Both the position numbers and the translations under genes were made by a program. Of a stretch of 10,127 bases of DNA, positions 5,630 to 10,127 are shown piece after piece. Source of the stretch: an uncultured Streptococcus sp. (lineage in GTDB: Bacteria; Bacillota; Bacilli; Lactobacillales; Streptococcaceae); the NCBI GenBank assembly GCA_916048115.1, contig CAJZGQ010000035.1, forward strand, positions 1 through 10,127, written 5' to 3'. The number at the start of each line of letters is the position of its first letter. Position 1 is the first letter of the stretch. The notes beneath the pieces are model-generated. The model saw nothing but the letters and a program-made list of their open reading frames with translations, had not been told where the DNA came from and made no database searches.

Positions 5630-6628
5630 TTATCGATCATTGTAGCCATTTGGGTGGCTGGAATGCCAAGCCCAGGCTGTTTGGATGATGGTTTCGATAT
5701 TGTCAAATTTTGGTTGCCAACCAAGGATATCACGCGCCTTCTCAGAGGATGCGATCAGGGTATCTGGATCTCCTGGTCTGCGATCAGCAATCTCAAGTGG
5801 GATCGGATGTCCTGTCACCTTGCGGGCTGCTTCAACGATTTGAAGATTAGAGAATCCGGTCGATGAGCCCAGATTAAAGGCAGTCGATGGGTTGCCATTT
5901 CGGAGATACTCCACGGCTAAAAGATGGGCATCTGCCAAGTCAAATGGATGGACATAGTCCCGGACATTGGTCCCATCTGGTGTCTTGTAGTCATCCCCAA
6001 AAATAGAGATCTTCTCGCGTTTGCCTTGGGCTACTTGTAAGACGATCGGCAAGAGGTGGGTCTCTGGTCCGTGGTCTTCGCCAATCGATCCATCTGGTTT
6101 AGCACCCGCTACATTAAAGTAACGAAGGGGCACATACTTGATGCCGTATGCTTGATCAGCCCAGCGCATGATAGTTTCCATCATGAGCTTGCTTTCGCCA
6201 TAAGGGTTGATTGGTTTTTGTGGAGTGGTTTCAAGAATCGGAATTTCTTCTGGAATGCCGTAGGTGGCAGCCGTTGAAGAAAAGACGATGTAGTGTACCC
6301 CACATTCATGCATGACTTCCAAGAGTTTGACCATGCCAGCTGTATTGTTGTCAAAATATTTCAAAGGATCTGCCATGGACTCCGCGACCAGTGAGTAGGC
6401 CGCAAAGTGGATGACCGCATCGATATCTGCGTGTTCTTTAAACAAAGTGCGCATAAAGTCTTGATCCGCCAGGTCTCCTTGGTAAAAGACGGCATCTGGA
6501 TGCACCGCTGCACGGTGGCCTGTGACCAGGCTATCGACCACGACGACTTTTTCCTGTCCTTCATTGACCAAGCGGTCGACCATGTGGGAACCGATATAGC
6601 CAGCTCCTCCGAGTACGAGTATTGCCAT
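5630..6628 (-). CDS. galE: UDP-glucose 4-epimerase (332 aa)
   Basis: GalE interconverts UDP-galactose and UDP-glucose with tightly bound NAD+, closing the Leloir cycle in the cytoplasm and supplying UDP-galactose for polysaccharides. It is an extended short-chain dehydrogenase/reductase. The Rossmann motif GGAGYIGSH is at residues 7-15, the SST active-site segment at 117-119, and the catalytic Tyr143 and Lys147 in [16 protein letters not shown] (168-176) and RPGDP (284-288) are further family blocks. The length is normal (about 330-340). The start has AAAGGA eight bases upstream and the N-terminus goes straight into the Rossmann strand. It follows galT by 63 bases as the last gene of the operon. 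A TACAAT hexamer in that gap might give a weak internal promoter, but no -35 is convincing. Confidence 0.97.
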   Translation of the reverse strand: MAILVLGGAGYIGSHMVDRLVNEGQEKVVVVDSLVTGHRAAVHPDAVFYQGDLADQDFMRTLFKEHADIDAVIHFAAYSLVAESMADPLKYFDNNTAGMVKLLEVMHECGVHYIVFSSTAATYGIPEEIPILETTPQKPINPYGESKLMMETIMRWADQAYGIKYVPLRYFNVAGAKPDGSIGEDHGPETHLLPIVLQVAQGKREKISIFGDDYKTPDGTNVRDYVHPFDLADAHLLAVEYLRNGNPSTAFNLGSSTGFSNLQIVEAARKVTGHPIPLEIADRRPGDPDTLIASSEKARDILGWQPKFDNIETIIQTAWAWHSSHPNGYNDR

Positions 6629-6691
6629 TTGTTTTCCTTTCGCTTCTTGTCTTCTCTATTATTGTACCAAATTTCTGCCGCTTCTCCACAC

Positions 6692-8164
6692 TTAAAGTGT
6701 CGCAACAAAGCGTCTAAAGGCAGCTTGTCCTTCTGCTGTTCTCTTGTAGACACCGGCATCTTCGAGCACGCGCGCAAAGATCTGACCGACTGATTCACGA
6801 ACAATAGCTTCTGCCTCTGCTTCGTCTGTGATGGATGGGTGAGTGGCTTTCAAGTCATCCGCCCAAGGCTGGTGGTAGGTCGCCACAGTGCTTTCACGTC
6901 CAAGCAGATAGTCTTGAACCTGCTTGAGCTCTTCCTTGAGTCGAGGTGGCAATATGGCCAAGCCCATGACTTCGATCAAGCCAATATTTTCTTTTTTGAT
7001 GTGTTGCACATCCGCATGTGGGTGATAAATGCCATCGGGATGCTCTGGTGAGGTTTGGTTATCACGGAGCACTAAGTCCAATTCATAATGCCCATCACGA
7101 ATCCGTGCAATGGGGGTAATGGTATGGTGGGGCTGACCATCGGATACCGCTAAAACTTGAACGGCTGGATCCGAGTAGCCTCGCCAGGCTGTGAGGATAT
7201 GGTCTGCCAGGGCAATCAATTGCGCCTTGTCGTCCGATTGCAAACGAAGAACTGACATGGGCCAATTAACAATTCCTACCGATACAGCCTCAAAGCCCTC
7301 AATGGTAAAGATTTCCTCAACAGGAGCTAGCTCCATAGGGAAGGTGTGCCGTCCGCCTTGGTAATGGTCATGAGTCAGGATGGACCCCCCTACAATGGGC
7401 AGGTCTGCATTGGAGCCCGCAAAATAGCCTGGAAAAGTCTCGACAATGGTCAAGAGTCGCTCAAAGGTCTTACGACTAATGGCCATGGGAACATGCTGGC
7501 TATCAAGGAAAATGCAGTGTTCATTGAAGTAGGCATAAGGGGAATACTGAAAGCCCCAGTCATGACCGTTCATATCAAAGCGAATAATCCTGTGATTAGC
7601 CCGGGCTGGATGGTCTAGGCGACCTTGATAACCTTCATTTTCAAAACACAATTGGCAGGCTGGATAATGACTGGCTTTGGCAAGTTTGGCCGCTGCAATG
7701 TCTTTAGGATCTTTTTCAGGTTTTGACAGATTAATGGTGATTTCAAGAGAACCGTAGGGAGTTTCTGCCTCAAAGGCAATGTTTTGTGCAATCGCTTTGA
7801 CTTTGATGTAATCATTGCGCTTAGAGAGGGCATAGAAATCAGCAATCGCGTCTTCCTTGGACTGACGGTAGGTCTCCCAAAAGCGATGGTTGACTTGACT
7901 AGGACTAGGGGTAATCCAATCCATCAACTCCGCACCCAGGCTGTCTTTTTCGGCCATGCTGTCTTGGATTTTACTATTTGCAACAGCGATCTCCACCAAC
8001 TGATCTTTGAGTGCAATCAAGTCTTCTTTTTTGGCTGGGGCATCTAGCCCTTCTTCTCCAACGCGACTCATGACGCGATTTTTTAGATAAATCCGGTCCA
8101 TCTCTTCGTAGTCACTCGCCGCAATGACGGCTGTGACAAATGCATCTAATACCTGTTCTGTCAT
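6692..8164 (-). CDS. galT: UTP-hexose-1-phosphate (galactose-1-phosphate) uridylyltransferase, class II (490 aa)
   Basis: GalT moves UMP from UDP-glucose to galactose-1-phosphate, giving UDP-galactose and glucose-1-phosphate, through a uridylyl-histidine intermediate. This is the long Firmicute-type enzyme (about 490 residues), distinct from the about 350-residue E. coli type. Visible marks are CQLC (170-173), the [10 protein letters not shown] block (264-273) with HxH, and [20 protein letters not shown] (381-400). It starts 12 bases after the galK stop. Its Shine-Dalgarno AAGGAG abuts the galK TAA, so it is cotranscribed and probably translationally coupled. Nothing looks damaged. Confidence 0.96.
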   Translation of the reverse strand: MTEQVLDAFVTAVIAASDYEEMDRIYLKNRVMSRVGEEGLDAPAKKEDLIALKDQLVEIAVANSKIQDSMAEKDSLGAELMDWITPSPSQVNHRFWETYRQSKEDAIADFYALSKRNDYIKVKAIAQNIAFEAETPYGSLEITINLSKPEKDPKDIAAAKLAKASHYPACQLCFENEGYQGRLDHPARANHRIIRFDMNGHDWGFQYSPYAYFNEHCIFLDSQHVPMAISRKTFERLLTIVETFPGYFAGSNADLPIVGGSILTHDHYQGGRHTFPMELAPVEEIFTIEGFEAVSVGIVNWPMSVLRLQSDDKAQLIALADHILTAWRGYSDPAVQVLAVSDGQPHHTITPIARIRDGHYELDLVLRDNQTSPEHPDGIYHPHADVQHIKKENIGLIEVMGLAILPPRLKEELKQVQDYLLGRESTVATYHQPWADDLKATHPSITDEAEAEAIVRESVGQIFARVLEDAGVYKRTAEGQAAFRRFVATL

Positions 8165-8176
8165 CCTATCTCCTTT

Positions 8177-9355
8177 TTAATCGATTACCCGTGTCCCTGC
8201 CGCAACTTCTGCAATATAAAAGCTAGGCGCATAGCCAACGACTTCTTCATAGCGTTTGCCGACAACTTCTTTAAATGCTTCAACCTTATCTTTGTTGACA
8301 AGGGCGATGGCGCAACCACCAAAGCCTGCTCCCGTCATACGAGCACCCAAGACGCCTTCTTGTTCCCAGGCTGTATGCACCAAGGTATCCAATTCTAGAC
8401 CAGTCACTTGGTAGTCATGCTCCAAGGATACGTGGGAAGCATTCATGAGACGGCCAAAGCCTTCCAAATCACCTGCTTCAAGCGCCTTGCGAGCTTGGAG
8501 AGTCCGTTGGTTTTCAAGTACAGCATGACGAGCCCGTTTGATGCGATTTTCATCCTTGATCAAGTAGCTGTAGGCATCAAAAGACCAGAGATCCAATTCT
8601 CCTAAGGTTTGGATATCCAATTTTTCTTGGAGTTCAGAAACGGCAGTTTCGCATTCTGAACGACGTTCATTGTATTTTGAATCCGCTAATTCCCGGCGTT
8701 TGTTGGTATTCATGATGACTACGACATTTTCTTTGAGGTCCAGCGGTACCAAATCATACTCTAGGGTGTTGGTATCGAGGTAAATAGCCCGTTGATCAGC
8801 TCCCATACCGATGGCAAATTGGTCCATGATCCCAGAGTTAACTCCGATGAAGTGATTTTCGGTTTGTTTCCCGATCTTGACCAGATCTAGACGATCTAAG
8901 TGAAGATCATATAGTTTCTCAGCGATGACGCCAATCAAGAGCTCAAGCGAAGCTGAAGAAGAAAGACCAGATCCGTTTGGAATATTACCGTAGACATAGA
9001 CATCCATACCGCTATCAATAACATGACCAGCTTCTTGCAAGAAATGGAGCACGCCTTTTGGATAGTTGGTCCAGTTGTGCTCTTTTTCAAAGTGGAGATT
9101 TTCAAGTGGGACCTCAATGATCCCCTTGTCTTCAAAGTTTCCTGAGAAGAAACGCAAGACCTTATCCTCACGCTTTCTTGCCGCTCCGTAGGTACCAAGA
9201 GTGATGGCCGCTGGGAAGACATGGCCTCCATTATAGTCCGTGTGTTCACCAATCAGATTGATCCGTCCTGGTGAGAAGAAAGTGTGGTCAGCCTTTTCCC
9301 CAAAGACAGCCTGAAATTTTGCTTGTAAATCTTGAGATGTGATTGTTGTCGTCAT
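8177..9355 (-). CDS. galK: Galactokinase (392 aa)
   Basis: GalK phosphorylates galactose with ATP, the entry step of the Leloir pathway. It is a GHMP kinase. The galactokinase signature [16 protein letters not shown] is at residues 29-44, the ATP-binding [14 protein letters not shown] at 123-136, the catalytic Asp178 in NSGIMDQF, and the third GHMP motif [12 protein letters not shown] near the C-terminus. I chose the ATG at 9353-9355 (MTTTITSQ): AAAGGAG lies six bases upstream and the length of 392 is standard. The frame stays open 18 codons further upstream, but that would run into the operator and leader. First gene of galK-galT-galE, with a good promoter and operator upstream. Confidence 0.97.
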   Translation of the reverse strand: MTTTITSQDLQAKFQAVFGEKADHTFFSPGRINLIGEHTDYNGGHVFPAAITLGTYGAARKREDKVLRFFSGNFEDKGIIEVPLENLHFEKEHNWTNYPKGVLHFLQEAGHVIDSGMDVYVYGNIPNGSGLSSSASLELLIGVIAEKLYDLHLDRLDLVKIGKQTENHFIGVNSGIMDQFAIGMGADQRAIYLDTNTLEYDLVPLDLKENVVVIMNTNKRRELADSKYNERRSECETAVSELQEKLDIQTLGELDLWSFDAYSYLIKDENRIKRARHAVLENQRTLQARKALEAGDLEGFGRLMNASHVSLEHDYQVTGLELDTLVHTAWEQEGVLGARMTGAGFGGCAIALVNKDKVEAFKEVVGKRYEEVVGYAPSFYIAEVAAGTRVID

Positions 9356-9372
9356 GAGAAACTCCTTTAGTT

Positions 9373-9387
9373 TTGTAAACGTTTTTA
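9373..9387. promoter_or_regulatory. cre-like / LacI-family operator over the galK transcription start
   Basis: TTGTAAACGTTTTTA fits the catabolite-responsive element pattern WTGNAANCGNWNNCW with one mismatch, at the late conserved C. The core AAACGTTT is palindromic with the central CG typical of LacI-family operators. It covers roughly +1 to +16 of the predicted transcript, so CcpA or GalR bound here would block initiation. Confidence 0.55.
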
Positions 9388-9394
9388 TACTTGT

Positions 9395-9423
9395 ATTATA
9401 TCTGATCACAAGTAAAACTTCAA
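9395..9423 (-). promoter_or_regulatory. Sigma-A promoter of galKTE
   Basis: TTGAAG (9418-9423) and TATAAT (9395-9400) on the minus strand are separated by exactly 17 bases. Transcription should start near 9388, giving a leader of about 33 bases with AAAGGAG. Confidence 0.75.
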
Positions 9424-9429
9424 GTGTTT

Positions 9430-9447
9430 TTAGTAAAATTTTATTAA
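9430..9447. promoter_or_regulatory. 18-bp palindrome upstream of the gal promoter (candidate GalR operator 1)
   Basis: TTAGTAAAATTTTATTAA is symmetric except for one pair. It sits seven bases upstream of the -35. A similar site lies at 9535-9552. AGTAAA-type palindromes are plausible GalR (LacI-family) operators in streptococci; the assignment is inference. Confidence 0.45.
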
Positions 9448-9534
9448 TTTTTTATTTCACACGAAAAAAGGCGAGAGTAGAGGCTTTTCATCCGATTACA
9501 ACTTCTATTCGATCATTGCCGACTTGAGTTAATT

Positions 9535-9552
9535 TTAGTAAAACTTTACCAA
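9535..9552. promoter_or_regulatory. Second palindrome (candidate GalR operator 2)
   Basis: TTAGTAAAACTTTACCAA matches the site at 9430-9447 at 15 of 18 positions. The two centres are about 105 bp apart, near ten helical turns, which would suit a looped repressor. It touches the T-run of the terminator at 9551-9585. Confidence 0.4.
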
Positions 9553-9585
9553 AAAATCTCAATTGGGAGTGACCCAATTGAGATT
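9551..9585 (-). terminator. Rho-independent terminator of the LPXTG protein gene
   Basis: A 13-bp perfect stem, AATCTCAATTGGG (9555-9567) with CCCAATTGAGATT (9573-9585), has a 5-nt loop and runs into TTTTTT on the minus strand. It ends ten bases after the surface-protein stop and separates that gene from galK. Confidence 0.92.
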
Positions 9586-9594
9586 CTGAATCCT

Positions 9595-10127
9595 TTAGTG
9601 TTTCTTTCTTGGATAGACAAAAGATCCAAGGAAGGTTAAGAGGCTGATGCCCATGAGGGAGAGGAGGTTCCCTGTTTGACCGGTTTTTGGCAATACCGAT
9701 GATGCAGGACTGGCTGACACGCTGACAGGAGCCTGATCAGTGGCTTGTGACACAGCGATCGGAGTAACTTGTGGACGTTCAAGAGTGCTAGCTTTTTCTT
9801 GCTTGCTAACAAGGACCTGTGTTCCAGTGTGACCAACCTCTACTGGTTGTGTCTGATGTGTTGGATCTTGGACTGGTGAAGTTGGATCTTGGGTTTCTGG
9901 TGTTGTCAATGGTGCAGGTGCTGGATAGAAGAGACCATGACCAATGCGGTAGGCGTACTCTGTTTCCGACATTTTTCCGTTTACAATTTTTGGAATATCA
10001 ACCGGTAAGGTACCTAGATGTTCCTTGCCATTGAAGATGACTTCCACTCCTGCAGGAATATTAGGACCGAAGGCATTGTCTGGTTTGAGGGATTCCGTTG
10101 GATCCATTCCCTTATTTCCATAGACTG
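9595..10127 (-). CDS. LPXTG-anchored surface protein, C-terminal part (5' end outside window)
   Basis: The frame is open to the window edge (about 177 residues seen), so the start is missing. The methionine at 10105-10107 is internal. The end is a complete cell-wall sorting signal: LPKTG (9679-9693), a hydrophobic segment of about 17 residues, and the basic tail YPRKKH, so sortase A should link it to peptidoglycan. Before it is a Pro/Thr/Gln/Val-rich wall-spanning linker of about 75 residues. The first visible part has LGTLPVDIPK and, later, RIGHGLFYP. These resemble the end of glycoside hydrolase family 3 C-terminal domains (TLPV-IP, then GHGL-Y), so a surface GH3 enzyme such as a beta-N-acetylhexosaminidase or glucosidase is my best guess, held loosely. 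A strong terminator follows. Confidence 0.85.
   Translation of the reverse strand, partial: VYGNKGMDPTESLKPDNAFGPNIPAGVEVIFNGKEHLGTLPVDIPKIVNGKMSETEYAYRIGHGLFYPAPAPLTTPETQDPTSPVQDPTHQTQPVEVGHTGTQVLVSKQEKASTLERPQVTPIAVSQATDQAPVSVSASPASSVLPKTGQTGNLLSLMGISLLTFLGSFVYPRKKH

Noticed and set aside
6361..6804. Open frame of 147 codons overlapping the galE start and galT end (minus strand), and a plus-strand frame at 6407-6793
   Set aside because: Shadow frames of galE and galT with no recognisable family and no independent ribosome-binding site.
9356..9409. N-terminal extension of galK by 18 codons
   Set aside because: It runs through the Shine-Dalgarno, leader and operator. The ATG at 9353-9355 has AAAGGAG at ideal spacing and gives the standard family length.
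9339..9527. Plus-strand 62-codon frame in the galK upstream region, considered as a galR remnant
   Set aside because: It begins inside galK antisense, crosses the promoter, and shows no LacI-type helix-turn-helix or sugar-binding motifs. I see nothing else recognisable in 9448-9534.
1..10127. CRISPR arrays, tRNA or rRNA genes
   Set aside because: No regularly spaced repeats and no tRNA/rRNA-like segments were seen on either strand.

Overview
The window looks like a streptococcal chromosome segment, probably from the oral mitis/sanguinis groups. The grounds are a galK-galT-galE Leloir operon with the class II (Firmicute-type) GalT, an LPXTG surface protein with an LPKTG anchor, a type VIIb secretion LXG toxin with two small DUF3130/DUF3958-like partners, and the tail of an ISL3-family transposase of the streptococcal type. 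Every gene I can support is on the minus strand, so transcription runs from high to low coordinates. Species assignment is inference; no rRNA or tRNA is present.

Layout in transcription order. (1) 9595-10127: C-terminus of an LPXTG-anchored surface protein, cut by the window edge, followed by a strong terminator. (2) 9361-9552: control region with a TTGAAG-17-TATAAT promoter, a cre-like site over the transcription start, and two similar 18-bp palindromes about 105 bp apart. (3) 5630-9355: galK, galT and galE, a complete route from galactose to UDP-glucose/glucose-1-phosphate. (4) 4917-5501: DUF1307/YehR-like lipoprotein with its own terminator. (5) 4614-4874: non-coding relic zone. It holds a frameshifted 3' fragment of an unknown gene, then a 47-bp decayed copy of a galE 3' end with its terminator. 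(6) 1330-4578: compact T7SSb effector operon, lap1-lap2-LXG toxin-immunity, with a candidate promoter. (7) 526-1329: AT-rich orphan-immunity graveyard containing a headless 55-codon frame, an 84-aa small protein, a headless 46-codon frame, and a second immunity gene (about 69% identical over 54 residues to the first) that loses its 3' part. (8) 102-525: ISL3-family transposase tail and terminal inverted repeat, joined to the truncated immunity gene.

In working terms, the gal operon is housekeeping sugar metabolism under probable GalR/CcpA-type control. The LXG operon makes an interbacterial toxin: Lap1 and Lap2 would dock on the LXG domain for export, and the overlapping downstream gene would protect the producer. 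No secretion machinery (EssA/B/C, EsxA) is encoded here, so export depends on a locus elsewhere. The segment downstream of the toxin has the mark of repeated gain and decay of toxin-tip/immunity cassettes. The C-terminal toxin domain (residues about 558-696) and its 140-aa immunity partner are the best candidates for an undescribed toxin-immunity pair, because I cannot assign either to a named family.
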